NCBI GenBank assembly: GCA_934432885.1 | Contig: CAKRYY010000013.1 | Span: 1-62,583 of the forward strand | Length of the DNA: 62,583 nucleotides | Reading direction: 5' to 3' | Source of the DNA: an uncultured Lachnospiraceae bacterium | GTDB lineage: Bacteria; Bacillota; Clostridia; Lachnospirales; Lachnospiraceae | In this document: in pieces, positions 44,585-53,222 of the stretch | How positions within the stretch are numbered: position 1 is the first letter of the stretch | Layout of the letters: the number at the start of each line of letters is the position of its first letter | Translations under genes and position numbers: made by a program | Notes under the pieces: generated by a model | What the model was told of the DNA's origin: nothing | Databases searched by the model: none | What the model saw: only the letters and a program-made list of their open reading frames with translations

Positions 44585-46639
44585 TCAATTTTCCTTCTTC
44601 TGAATTGTCTCATCCGCGCTTCGAAGCTGCGCTTCACAAAGTAACTGTCCCTGTTCGTCGTAGAAGCAGATTGTCAAATCCTCCAGACTGCTCTCTGCCG
44701 CCGCCAGATACCGGAAGGTTTCTCCTACAGAAAGCTTTTTGTCGCTAATCAGGTATTTGCCGTCCTGTGTTTTGATATTGTAGGAAACAGCCGCCTGGTC
44801 GGGCTGCATCGAAATCCTTATCTCCAAAAATCCGGTTATGCTGTTTGTTGTTGCTGTATAGGTTCCAATCTGTGTATCTGATGGTGTTTCTACATGGTAG
44901 CTCTTGATTGTCAGCTTACCGGAATATACGGAAGGGTCGATGTCGCAGTCATCCACGAAGTCCTCTCCATCGTACAGCCGGATGAAAACTCTCTTTACAT
45001 CCTTTACATCCAGCGCCAGGTGGCGGATGGTCTTTGTAACCTCCGTACGCTCCCCGACCTGCACACCGTCAACCCACAGCTCAAAGCTGCTGATGGATAT
45101 GTCAAAGTCCTCCGGTACAGAAAGCCCGACCTCAAAGATATTATTTTCTACCATTGAATGAATGAAGTAATAAACGCCTGTGCCTTCATCCTCTACCACG
45201 TAGCTCTGTCCGCCCTCTGCGGCAGAAAGCTCAATGGAATCCCCTTTTAGATAAGCAGAAAGCGCGCCGCAGGTCAGCCTGTCAAAGCTGTAAAGCACCT
45301 GGCTGTAAGCAGCCTTGGCATCCAGGCTGTCCATCTGCAAATCCTCGTATTCTGTCTGCACCTGCTCGTATTCTTCATATGTCATCTGTCCGGTTGCATT
45401 GAGGATACCCGCCCTTTTCAGTTCATCCGCTTTTTTCTTTACCTCTTTTTCCAGCGCCTGACTGGAATTTCTGGTTGACACATAATTGTCATAGCTCGTT
45501 TTGACTGAATCAGTCAGTTCCTTTTTCTGTGCCTGTTCATCCGCATAAAGCCCCTGGTATTCCAGCGCCGACTCGTACAGGGCATAAGGTTCATCCTCTA
45601 CATAACGGATGCCGTCAATCGCGCCCTTGAACCATTCCCTCGGAACTTTGATAAAAAGGATTTTTTTCTTTCCCTGCCAGGGTCTGTCTACTGCATTTAA
45701 AAACTCCTCGAATTTCATTTTAAAAGCTGCTGAATCCAGCTTTTCGCCCCGTTTTGCCTGTGTTACGAAGCTGTCAATGATACGCATATTGCTGGTACCG
45801 TATTGATTTCTCATCAGACTGTAATTGGTATCCAGCTGTAAGAGCCCGTTTGCCGTCGCCGTCCTGGTCTGATAATAAGCATCGTCATGCTCTAAGGTAT
45901 AGGTTATCAGCTGGTCTTCAATCTGCCGGTCGAGCTTTGCATCTATAAAAGGATTCTGGAAACGGTAGGAGGTCGATACGTCAATGCCAATCAAATCCCC
46001 AAGCTTTCCCTTTGCGGATTCAAAGCTCCTTTTGTCGGAAGCAAGAGTGGAATTCAGCGTTTCCAGCTTCTTTTCCATCGCATCAATATCCGACTGGTTT
46101 GCAAGTCCCGTCAGAAGTCTCGTTTTATTTTTGGAAAGCGTTTTTTCATAAGCGCTGATTCTTTCTTCATTGAATGCAATCTTTTCCTGAAGTACGTAGC
46201 ACTCTACGAAGCTCTGCTCTACCTTTTCATAAATTCCGTAAACACAGTCCGTTATGCTGTGGTTCAGCGTATCAATCTGAGATTGCAGCTCCAGCGGTTT
46301 GTAGGTATATTCCGACTGGTCTGACAAATCCGGTTTCTCCGGAAATTTGAAATTAAGAAGCGGTGACCAGCGGAAGGTTCTCTGATTCTTTTCCTTAAGC
46401 TTAATAGCCTTAACCGACTGGGAATACTGCATTTTTGCCAACGCAAGCTTATTTTTCTGTTTGGTGTATTCGCTGCTCTGTGCAATCGCCATATTCTTTG
46501 CCGTCGCCACAGTCAGCGTCTTGCCCGCCGCCTGTATCGGAAGCGGAGACAGGCTTCCCAAAAGCAGCCCGCATAGCGTAAGGGCGGAAAGCCATCGTTT
46601 TATTCTGTTTTTTCTGCCCTGCAATTTCACTCCCCGCAC
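44585..46639 (-). CDS. Secreted TolC-like helical protein
   Basis: A 684-residue protein (GTG at 46639; GTG at 46630 also possible). It has a signal peptide: basic RKNRIKRW, hydrophobic LSALTLCGLLLGSLSPLPI, then AAG. The mature N-terminal 460 residues have the TolC/OEP layout of paired long helices: TLTVATAKNMAIAQSSEYTKQKNKLALAKMQY-type start, a coiled coil with NKTRLLTGLANQSDI (compare TolC 'GxxxxxDV') and, in the second half, MTYEEYEQVQTEYEDLQ-type helices. The last 220 residues are beta-rich. True TolC proteins cross an outer membrane; a Gram-positive host has none, so this probably forms a helical barrel or stalk in the wall. Confidence 0.62.
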   Translation of the reverse strand: MRGVKLQGRKNRIKRWLSALTLCGLLLGSLSPLPIQAAGKTLTVATAKNMAIAQSSEYTKQKNKLALAKMQYSQSVKAIKLKEKNQRTFRWSPLLNFKFPEKPDLSDQSEYTYKPLELQSQIDTLNHSITDCVYGIYEKVEQSFVECYVLQEKIAFNEERISAYEKTLSKNKTRLLTGLANQSDIDAMEKKLETLNSTLASDKRSFESAKGKLGDLIGIDVSTSYRFQNPFIDAKLDRQIEDQLITYTLEHDDAYYQTRTATANGLLQLDTNYSLMRNQYGTSNMRIIDSFVTQAKRGEKLDSAAFKMKFEEFLNAVDRPWQGKKKILFIKVPREWFKGAIDGIRYVEDEPYALYESALEYQGLYADEQAQKKELTDSVKTSYDNYVSTRNSSQALEKEVKKKADELKRAGILNATGQMTYEEYEQVQTEYEDLQMDSLDAKAAYSQVLYSFDRLTCGALSAYLKGDSIELSAAEGGQSYVVEDEGTGVYYFIHSMVENNIFEVGLSVPEDFDISISSFELWVDGVQVGERTEVTKTIRHLALDVKDVKRVFIRLYDGEDFVDDCDIDPSVYSGKLTIKSYHVETPSDTQIGTYTATTNSITGFLEIRISMQPDQAAVSYNIKTQDGKYLISDKKLSVGETFRYLAAAESSLEDLTICFYDEQGQLLCEAQLRSADETIQKKEN

Positions 46640-46651
46640 CCCTTTCCTTTG

Positions 46652-47869
46652 TTACTGCTCCAGTGAATACATGAAAAATCCGTTCTCCCTGTCTGCCGCA
46701 ACAAATGTATATGTCACATCTTCTACCTGAAATACATACAGGTAAACCAATGTATCCGTCGAATAGCCTGTAACCTCGCTTACCTCATCGTAAGGCTGTC
46801 TGGCTTCCACCGAAACCTCCAGAGGAATCTCTCTGCCCTTCTTCTGCAGCCAGTCTATACCAACTGCCTCAGGAAAGGTCACGTAGCTGTTGCCTTCAAA
46901 GACCGGCGCTCCAAATATCGCCCGCAGCTCGTCAATCGTGGTAACACGGTAGTCTCCGTAAACAAATTCATCTTTTCCAACATAGACCGCCGTCGCCTTT
47001 ACCGTATCGTCCAGACTGTTGTTCTCGGAAGGTGCTACATAAAATGCGTCGATGTCCTCCATGATAACCGCCCAGTCTGTATCCTCCTGATAAATCAGCC
47101 TGCTGCCTGTATAAAGCTCGGAAATCTCCGCCGCACTCTTGCCAAGAAGCTGTGTGTATACCAGCTCTCCATTGTGAAAGCTGCCCTTAAAAACTTCCTT
47201 GTCAGAAGCGTCATACAGGCATCCTTCCCCTTCAAACGCTCCTCTTGAAAACTGACCGGCATATTTCTTGGTTCCGTTTTCCCGGTAAAGCGTTCCTTCG
47301 CCCTCAAACGCATTGCTCTGAAATTCTCCCTCATACTGCATCTGTCCGATGGGATAATACAGGCTGCCCTGGCCGGAAAATTCATTCCGTTCAAAATTTC
47401 CCTTGTACAGCAGCGTTCCGTTTTTATCGAAAAGCTGTCCATAGCCTGTGGTATAGCCCTTTTCTACATTGCCCTCATAAGCGACATAGCCGCCCTTTGC
47501 CTTAATCTTTACGGTTCCCTTTGCAAACCGCAGCGGGATAGAATTGTAGGAATATACCTTTTCACCACTTCCCATCCCCTCTTTGATATTCATAACGGGA
47601 TTGACCCACACCAGATAACTGAGACAGAGAATCCCCACTACAATCACAATCGCATGTGCCAGCCGCCTGCTGATTAAATAGCCAAGCAGTGGATAATAAT
47701 CCTTTTTATGACGCGGCTTTATATTGAAAATACTACTCAGCGCGTTCCTGATTCTGGTCAGGATATTTGCTTTTATAAAGTTCCAACTGGTCCAGTACTT
47801 GAGTTTGGTCCATATCGGTGTGATACGCGCCTTCAGAGTACTGAGCAGTACCGAAATCAGATTATTCAT
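46652..47869 (-). CDS. MORN-repeat membrane protein
   Basis: A 405-residue protein: cytosolic N-terminus with basic helices (1-65), one membrane helix at about 70-88 (LAHAIVIVVGILCLSYLVW), then outside: five MORN repeats at about 128-235 (YEGNVEKGYTTGYGQLF, YKGNFERNEFSGQGSLYY, YEGEFQSNAFEGEGTLY, YAGQFSRGAFEGEGCLY, FKGSFHNGELVY) and a C-terminal beta-rich domain of about 160 residues. MORN repeats bind lipids or proteins and are used as scaffolds. It sits between the cyclase-like and TolC-like genes, so is likely part of the same envelope complex. Confidence 0.78.
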   Translation of the reverse strand: MNNLISVLLSTLKARITPIWTKLKYWTSWNFIKANILTRIRNALSSIFNIKPRHKKDYYPLLGYLISRRLAHAIVIVVGILCLSYLVWVNPVMNIKEGMGSGEKVYSYNSIPLRFAKGTVKIKAKGGYVAYEGNVEKGYTTGYGQLFDKNGTLLYKGNFERNEFSGQGSLYYPIGQMQYEGEFQSNAFEGEGTLYRENGTKKYAGQFSRGAFEGEGCLYDASDKEVFKGSFHNGELVYTQLLGKSAAEISELYTGSRLIYQEDTDWAVIMEDIDAFYVAPSENNSLDDTVKATAVYVGKDEFVYGDYRVTTIDELRAIFGAPVFEGNSYVTFPEAVGIDWLQKKGREIPLEVSVEARQPYDEVSEVTGYSTDTLVYLYVFQVEDVTYTFVAADRENGFFMYSLEQ

Positions 47870-47903
47870 GGATTCCTTTCTCCATAAGCTCCTGTTACTT
47901 TAT

Positions 47904-49607
47904 TTATTCAGAAAAGAGTGCGCAGGAAACCTCTTTCCCATAGTCTGCGTTCAGACACTTCTCACACAGGAACAGATACCATTTCGCTACTTCATCGTCA
48001 GGACATTCCTTTAATACTTCTGTAAAGAGATTGCGTCCCAGATAATAATCGCCCTGATAGAATAGATTCAGTGCCTTCTGGAATTTATCTCTGGTATCCA
48101 GCCGCCTCTGGCGTTCCTTTGCCGGATACGCATCCAGAATCTCATACAGCTTAAAGGTATAGCCGTCCTCTTCCAGATAACCGATATATCTGCCTGTCGT
48201 TTCCTTTTCTACCAATTCATAGACTGCATCCGTAACCGTCATGCGGATACCGACGGAGCGGAATTTATCAACATATCTTTCTAACATCTTCATTTCTTTG
48301 GAAAGCACATAGGTAAATGCCTGTTCCTCGCTGCCGGCTACGCCGTATACAAAAGCGGTGCGGTGCAGCAGCACGAAAGCCTGCTCCCTGATTTCATCCT
48401 CCTCCGGCATTGCCATTTCCTGTCCAAAGGAGAGCGCCTTTTTGGTTTCCTCCTGAAATAAAAGCTGCATGGTCGTCAAGTCGCTGTTGTCAGAAAGTAA
48501 AATGCCTTCATATTCCTTCTGCTTTTCACCAAGCCGTTTGTACTCTTTGCTCATGCGCCGAAGGTATTCCTGCTCGCCCATTCCCTTATTGCCCGGATAT
48601 GCTACGAAGGCGAGGGTTCCTGTAATATTTACCTTGTCTCCCGGCTCTACCTCCAGAATGGAGTATTTCCCCAGAATCTGTTCTATCTGCTTTGGTGCAA
48701 ACCGATAATAGCTTTGCAGTACCTTGTACTTGATATAATTCATCCGTGCTACATCGGTTGAAATCTGTCCCAGACTGTTTTTCAGCCGGCGCATCTCATT
48801 GCTTTCAATCCAGAGACTGTCTGCACTATCCTTCAGCGAATCCCAGTCTTCCTTTCCCTCTGCCACACGCGCCGCAACATTTACCAGGCTGCGCATCTGC
48901 CTTCCCTGCAGGAAAATGACTGCTGCAAGGAAAAGGGTTGCAGCCAGCAAAAATGCCGCTCCGTAAATCAGGTATTCCTTCTGCATATCCGCAATGGAAA
49001 CCTTCAGCGGTGCAAGCGATACCTCCGTCAAAAGGATATATTTCGGTGCGACGCTGTTTCCGTCTGTATATACCAGAACTCCTGTCCGCTGAGGGGTTTC
49101 CTCACATACCGCCGCCTTTGACTGAATCGCCTTATCTGCCAGCTTTTCTATGTATGCCATACCTTCCTTTTCGGAAAGATAGCCTTCCTTTGTCTGTCTG
49201 AATACCCTTTCAGAATACTGTCCTTCTGCAAGCCTCTCATATATCGCCGCCGTCAGATAGCGGGATTCTTCTCCCTCCACCGTCGTTACAGGAAGGCTCT
49301 GCTCCAAAAGATTCTGCAGGTCATCGCCTTCCTTCTGCCACACTGCATCAGAATCATCCGCAGCAATCTGTTCCAGACCGCCTGCATAGCTTTGTGCCTC
49401 GCTGATGTAAACGCCGAACAAGGAAAAATACTGTGTTTCCATAAATTCTCTTGCTTTCGCAAGACTGAAGAATGCGACTGCCGTTACCGCAAAAACAAGC
49501 AAAAATTCCAAAACAGCGAACCGCTGCAGCGACTGCGAATGGCTGAACAGCATGATTATCAAGGCAAATAATAATATTGCAATTCCAAACACCAGTAATT
49601 GGGTCAT
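47904..49607 (-). CDS. Degenerate class III adenylate-cyclase-like membrane protein
   Basis: A 567-residue protein with two membrane helices at 4-24 and 30-50, an external region of about 160 residues, a third helix at 212-235 and a HAMP-like linker. From 300 on it follows the class III cyclase pattern: YYRFAPKQIEQILGK, LEVEPGDKVNITGTLAFVAYP, VGIRMTVTDAVYELVEKE, YIGYLEEDGYTFKLYEILDAYP and the tail FQKALNLFYQGDYYLGRNLFTEVL typical of cyclases with a helical C-terminus. The metal-binding Asp normally in the first strand (FxDIxxFT) is replaced (AFVAYP), so catalysis is doubtful. It may sense and relay signal by shape only. Confidence 0.7.
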   Translation of the reverse strand: MTQLLVFGIAILLFALIIMLFSHSQSLQRFAVLEFLLVFAVTAVAFFSLAKAREFMETQYFSLFGVYISEAQSYAGGLEQIAADDSDAVWQKEGDDLQNLLEQSLPVTTVEGEESRYLTAAIYERLAEGQYSERVFRQTKEGYLSEKEGMAYIEKLADKAIQSKAAVCEETPQRTGVLVYTDGNSVAPKYILLTEVSLAPLKVSIADMQKEYLIYGAAFLLAATLFLAAVIFLQGRQMRSLVNVAARVAEGKEDWDSLKDSADSLWIESNEMRRLKNSLGQISTDVARMNYIKYKVLQSYYRFAPKQIEQILGKYSILEVEPGDKVNITGTLAFVAYPGNKGMGEQEYLRRMSKEYKRLGEKQKEYEGILLSDNSDLTTMQLLFQEETKKALSFGQEMAMPEEDEIREQAFVLLHRTAFVYGVAGSEEQAFTYVLSKEMKMLERYVDKFRSVGIRMTVTDAVYELVEKETTGRYIGYLEEDGYTFKLYEILDAYPAKERQRRLDTRDKFQKALNLFYQGDYYLGRNLFTEVLKECPDDEVAKWYLFLCEKCLNADYGKEVSCALFSE

Positions 49608-49618
49608 TGTAAATTCCT

Positions 49619-50461
49619 CTATTTCGTCAAAGACTCTGTCCCGATCTGTTTAAAGGTATTAAAAAACAGACGCAGGAAAGGTACATCTCCCCAGATTACA
49701 TTGGATAAAAACATCACTGCCACCAGTATCGCCAATATCACCGACAGATACAAAAGCAGGCGGAATATGCTTGCCTGATTCTGACCCCAAAAATCTGTCA
49801 GTCGTTTTTTGATGCTCCTCTTTCCAATGTTTGTTGTTGACAATCGAATGTCTTTGTATAATTCCCGGAAATCCTGATAACTCTGCTTTGGAATCTTCTT
49901 CAGCAAAAGCTGATAGCTGACGTTCTTCTTTGTCGTCTTTTCCTGTAAAAGCTCTCTGATCCGGATTGCGCACTGCATGACACATTCCTTTTCCGTACTG
50001 TTTTCATTCAGTCCGGCCAAATCCATGCAATAGCCAAGGACAATGCTGTTGTCCTTTAGCAGGTTAATCTGTCCCTGCTTTAAAACAAGCTCCAGAAGCG
50101 GATATGGCAGAGTGGATGACATGCACTGTAAAAGCAGGTTTAAGCAGATTTCCTCACACAATGCAAGCGGAATCGCCTTTGCCATATAAAAATCTGCCAG
50201 CCTTCTTTCCTTTATATAAGGAAATACCATGCAAAAGCGGTTGTTGCTGCTGAACATATCCACACAGCAGCTGACATCCTTTTCTGACTGTTTCATAATC
50301 CGCAGCAGCTTTTTGACTGTTTCATGATCCTTTACCGCCACAAGGGTATAATAGCACTCCCGGCTGCCGGATATCTCCTCACAGATCATTACGTCATTGA
50401 TTTCTCCCTGAAACACATTCATGACACTGCGCAGTGTCAGATGATCCGACTGGTATATCAT
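49619..50461 (-). CDS. Pseudokinase-like protein with C-terminal membrane helix
   Basis: A 280-residue protein. Residues 1-200 follow kinase-like order: YYTLVAVKDHETVKKLL (VAVK-like), a hinge-like RFCMVFPYIKERRLADFYM, helix ALCEEICLNLLLQCM, QINLLKDNSIVLGYCMDLAG in place of the catalytic and metal loops. The usual HRD and DFG are absent. A membrane helix lies at about 234-256 (LLLYLSVILAILVAVMFLSNVIW), then a short tail. The layout of pseudokinase plus one helix recalls EssB/YukC of type VII secretion, but that likeness is by eye only. It is cotranscribed with the cyclase-like gene (11-base gap) and with the leading CIS gene (12-base gap). Confidence 0.5.
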   Translation of the reverse strand: MIYQSDHLTLRSVMNVFQGEINDVMICEEISGSRECYYTLVAVKDHETVKKLLRIMKQSEKDVSCCVDMFSSNNRFCMVFPYIKERRLADFYMAKAIPLALCEEICLNLLLQCMSSTLPYPLLELVLKQGQINLLKDNSIVLGYCMDLAGLNENSTEKECVMQCAIRIRELLQEKTTKKNVSYQLLLKKIPKQSYQDFRELYKDIRLSTTNIGKRSIKKRLTDFWGQNQASIFRLLLYLSVILAILVAVMFLSNVIWGDVPFLRLFFNTFKQIGTESLTK

Positions 50462-50473
50462 AGATACCCCCTC

Positions 50474-52285
50474 TTAATTTTCAGTCTGCTCCTCTTCCGT
50501 CACTTTCTTTTTCACAATTGCGTAAGCGTATGTACAAATCAGCGGCTTATCCGTACAGTAAATGCGGATTTCATATACGCCCTCCCTTGCAGGCGCAGTG
50601 TAGATGCCGTCCGGCGTAATCTCTCCGCTGCCCGGCTCAGTCAGCTCATACGCTACGGAGCACGGCTTCATGTGGTTGTATTTAATCTGGAAGAAATAGC
50701 TTTCCTTGGTTCCTACTACAATTGTCGGTGTGATTGCTGCAATGCTCTGGTTGCCGGTATCTGTAAACTCTTCCTGCAGCTCATCGCCTGCATAGCGGAT
50801 TGCCACCCATCTATAAGTTAAAACAAGCTGTTTTACATCCTGTAGGAGACGAAGTGCTACGATGAAGCTGCCCTTGTCATTCAATACCTTGACTGCGCTC
50901 TCCGCTGCAACAGGCGCCTGACCAGGTGCGAACAGCGCCGGGTTTCCGTATACGGTAGTCTTTGCATTCTTGCCAAGCACCATATCCTCTTCCAGTCCTT
51001 CATAGCCGACCTCGACATAGACATTGCCCTTGCCAAGTCCGTGCATGATTTCACCGGAATAGCATACATCTCCGCGTCTTGCGTTTTCGCCCAGCGGAAT
51101 TTCCACAATCCCTGTCTCCATCTTGGGGAACGAATAATCACGGTGCTCTCTGCTCTCCTCCGCTCTTGCCGCTATACCGCCTCTTGCCGCTCCCGCATGA
51201 TAAAATGGAAGCTTTTTGTGGAAGTATTCTGTATATTCACGACGGAGCCCTGCGTCACGCATCGTCGGAATATACCGCTTTACAGCCTTTTCACAGACTG
51301 ATTCAATCAGGTATGCGGATTCGGTGCGGACCAGCTTTAAATCTGCCAGTCGAATCATACCGGTGCTGCCGCCCATGCTGCGGAATTCCATGCTGACCTT
51401 TCCAGTCTCTCTTGCTGCGAGCAGCGCCGGTTCATCCTCCACAATGTTAATCTTCCAGCTGAAGCTGCCGCCTGTCGAAACGTCTACGCCATTTATCATA
51501 ACCTTTGCACTGCCGGATTTTAACATGACACTCGTGTCACTTAATTCCTCTGTCTGCGCAAGGAGCCAATATTCTTTTTCAAATTTCTTACCCTGCTCCA
51601 GTGTAATATTCTCCAACAGGATATTTAATTCCTGACTGCCGTCCGGCGTACCCAGTGCCGGTGTCTGCAGCATCGCTTCATAATATAAATTGGTCTTTTC
51701 AGAGCTGAGCTTTTCTACCTCGATTACAGCTTTGACATAATATCCTGCACAGATATTTACCGGAAGCCGTAAACTGATTCTGTAGTCCTGATTTTCAAAC
51801 AGAACGCCGCCTGCAAAGAACTCTGTCTCCATCTCATAGATGCCGTCCAAATCTTCGGTATCCTGTAAGAAGAGTTCATAGGTCTCCTGAATACGGTTGT
51901 GTTCGTATTCCTTCTGTCCCTCCTGTCTGTTAATCGCATATACAGGCTGATTTTCCTCCTCCTGATACTTAAGGCAGAGGCTTGCCTGATTGGTTCTGAG
52001 CTGTTCGAAGCCTGAAATTGTAGAAAGCTTCTTTACTACAGAGCTGTCAACTACGATTTCCCTGCCAGCGTCATCGATTGCCACGCCGCTCTCTACCATA
52101 ATAGATAAATCATCCAGACTGATAACGCTCAGTCCGCAGACGATTCCGCTGCCGCCAAGCATCTGATTGACAAATCTGCGTTTATTGTTCATATAAAGCT
52201 GCTCTGCTTCAAAATCCGCAGAAGTCAGCATTTTTCCCTTATAGTACCGATTCCTGTTAAATGGAAGTAATTCGCTGTTTTTCAC
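50474..52285 (-). CDS. eCIS-associated structural protein, first gene of the CIS operon
   Basis: A 603-residue soluble protein with GTG start at 52285 (GGGGGAAGGACCA upstream). The N-terminus LPFNRNRYYKGKMLTSADFEAEQ followed by NNKRRFVNQMLGGSGIVCGLSV and VESGVAIDDAGREIVV is a pattern I know from proteins encoded in eCIS clusters, usually at their edge. The middle and C-terminus are beta-rich, with an Ig-like end (YELTEPGSGEITPDGIYTAPAREGVYEIRI at 548-578, a typical bacterial Ig-like strand pattern). It could be a baseplate-attached fibre or surface component. It opens the operon, about 120 bases from the kinase gene. Confidence 0.68.
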   Translation of the reverse strand: MKNSELLPFNRNRYYKGKMLTSADFEAEQLYMNNKRRFVNQMLGGSGIVCGLSVISLDDLSIMVESGVAIDDAGREIVVDSSVVKKLSTISGFEQLRTNQASLCLKYQEEENQPVYAINRQEGQKEYEHNRIQETYELFLQDTEDLDGIYEMETEFFAGGVLFENQDYRISLRLPVNICAGYYVKAVIEVEKLSSEKTNLYYEAMLQTPALGTPDGSQELNILLENITLEQGKKFEKEYWLLAQTEELSDTSVMLKSGSAKVMINGVDVSTGGSFSWKINIVEDEPALLAARETGKVSMEFRSMGGSTGMIRLADLKLVRTESAYLIESVCEKAVKRYIPTMRDAGLRREYTEYFHKKLPFYHAGAARGGIAARAEESREHRDYSFPKMETGIVEIPLGENARRGDVCYSGEIMHGLGKGNVYVEVGYEGLEEDMVLGKNAKTTVYGNPALFAPGQAPVAAESAVKVLNDKGSFIVALRLLQDVKQLVLTYRWVAIRYAGDELQEEFTDTGNQSIAAITPTIVVGTKESYFFQIKYNHMKPCSVAYELTEPGSGEITPDGIYTAPAREGVYEIRIYCTDKPLICTYAYAIVKKKVTEEEQTEN

Positions 52286-52367
52286 TGGTCCTTCCCCCTC
52301 TTTCTTGTAAACTTCTGTTTGCTGTTTGCATTGCTACCATCCGATAAGCGCTCTTTTCTCTTACCTT

Positions 52368-52376
52368 ATCTTACCA
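52368..52376 (-). promoter_or_regulatory. Possible extended -10 of the CIS operon
   Basis: Minus strand TG-G-TAAGAT, with the hexamer at 52373-52368, lies about 83 bases before the GTG at 52285. No clear -35 is seen, which would fit activation by the OmpR-type regulator encoded just upstream. The evidence is weak, and read-through from the regulator operon remains possible. Confidence 0.35.
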
Positions 52377-52379
52377 TAA

Positions 52380-52408
52380 AACATTTCCATGCAGATTAAA
52401 GAAATGTT
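52380..52408. promoter_or_regulatory. Perfect 8-bp inverted repeat after the kinase stop codon
   Basis: AACATTTC and GAAATGTT are separated by 13 bases; the second arm overlaps the kinase stop codon. On the minus strand a short TTTT run follows the stem. It could be a weak terminator of the kinase transcript or, since the possible CIS -10 starts 7 bases further on, an operator for a dimeric regulator. Confidence 0.5.
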
Positions 52409-53204
52409 AAAGATTTTTTTGGAGATTTTTAGGAAATGACATATAGATTCCCATGCCTGCTCCCTCCCCCGTTTTGATTTCAAGGCTGCCACCCTGTGAC
52501 TCTACGGTCTCTTTAATCAGGTACATGCCGATGCCATGTCCTTCCCGGTTTTTATTGGAGCCCTGATAATCCAGTTCCGTAATATGTGCAGCCTCCTCCG
52601 GACGCATGCCTTCCCCGTCATCCCGATATACGATCAGCACTTCCTTTTCTGTTTCCTCAACCGTAATAAAGATATTACCCTGACGGTTCATGTAACGGAC
52701 TGAATTTTCAATTAAATTAAAAAAGGCACGCATCAAAGAAATGCGGTTGCCAAAAAACAGCACCTCATCACGGCTGCTGTTTACCACAATTTTGATTCCT
52801 GCCTTTTGGGTAATCGTTCTGACATACTCCGACACGCGGCGCACGCAGGCGAGCATATCGAAATATTCCTTCTGTGAAAGAAGCTCTCCCTGGTTATCAT
52901 CCAGAAGAACTTTGGAAAGTGTATCAAGATAATCAATGTTATTGCAGATTTTGCGAATACAGTCCAGCTCTTCCTCTCTGCTGGAAAAGCTTTCATTCGC
53001 CAAAAGCTCCCCATAGCCTGTAATGATTGCCAGAGGCATACGGAGATTATGCGCCATCAGTCGTTTGAACCATACGACATCTTCTGAAAGCTTTTTTACT
53101 TCCTGTTCTTTTTCTTCCAGCTTGCGATGTTCTTCCTGTTCCTTTTCAAGCAGACTCTGCTTTTCTTTTCTCCAAAAAAGGAACTCCTTCAGTCTCCGTT
53201 TCAT
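52407..53204 (-). CDS. Cytosolic sensor histidine kinase
   Basis: A 265-residue protein without membrane helices. Residues 10-45 are a charged coiled coil; the H box LMAHNLRMPLAIITGY places the phospho-accepting His at 52, with the conserved Pro at 57. The ATPase domain has ENSVRYMN (N box), RDDGEGM (G1) and GHGIGM (G2). It lies directly downstream of an OmpR-type regulator gene, so the two form a two-component pair. Input must come through a partner, and the paralogous membrane ATPase encoded at 54241-55146 is a good candidate. Confidence 0.9.
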   Translation of the reverse strand: MKRRLKEFLFWRKEKQSLLEKEQEEHRKLEEKEQEVKKLSEDVVWFKRLMAHNLRMPLAIITGYGELLANESFSSREEELDCIRKICNNIDYLDTLSKVLLDDNQGELLSQKEYFDMLACVRRVSEYVRTITQKAGIKIVVNSSRDEVLFFGNRISLMRAFFNLIENSVRYMNRQGNIFITVEETEKEVLIVYRDDGEGMRPEEAAHITELDYQGSNKNREGHGIGMYLIKETVESQGGSLEIKTGEGAGMGIYMSFPKNLQKNL

Positions 53205-53222
53205 TACATTCTCCCCTGTATC

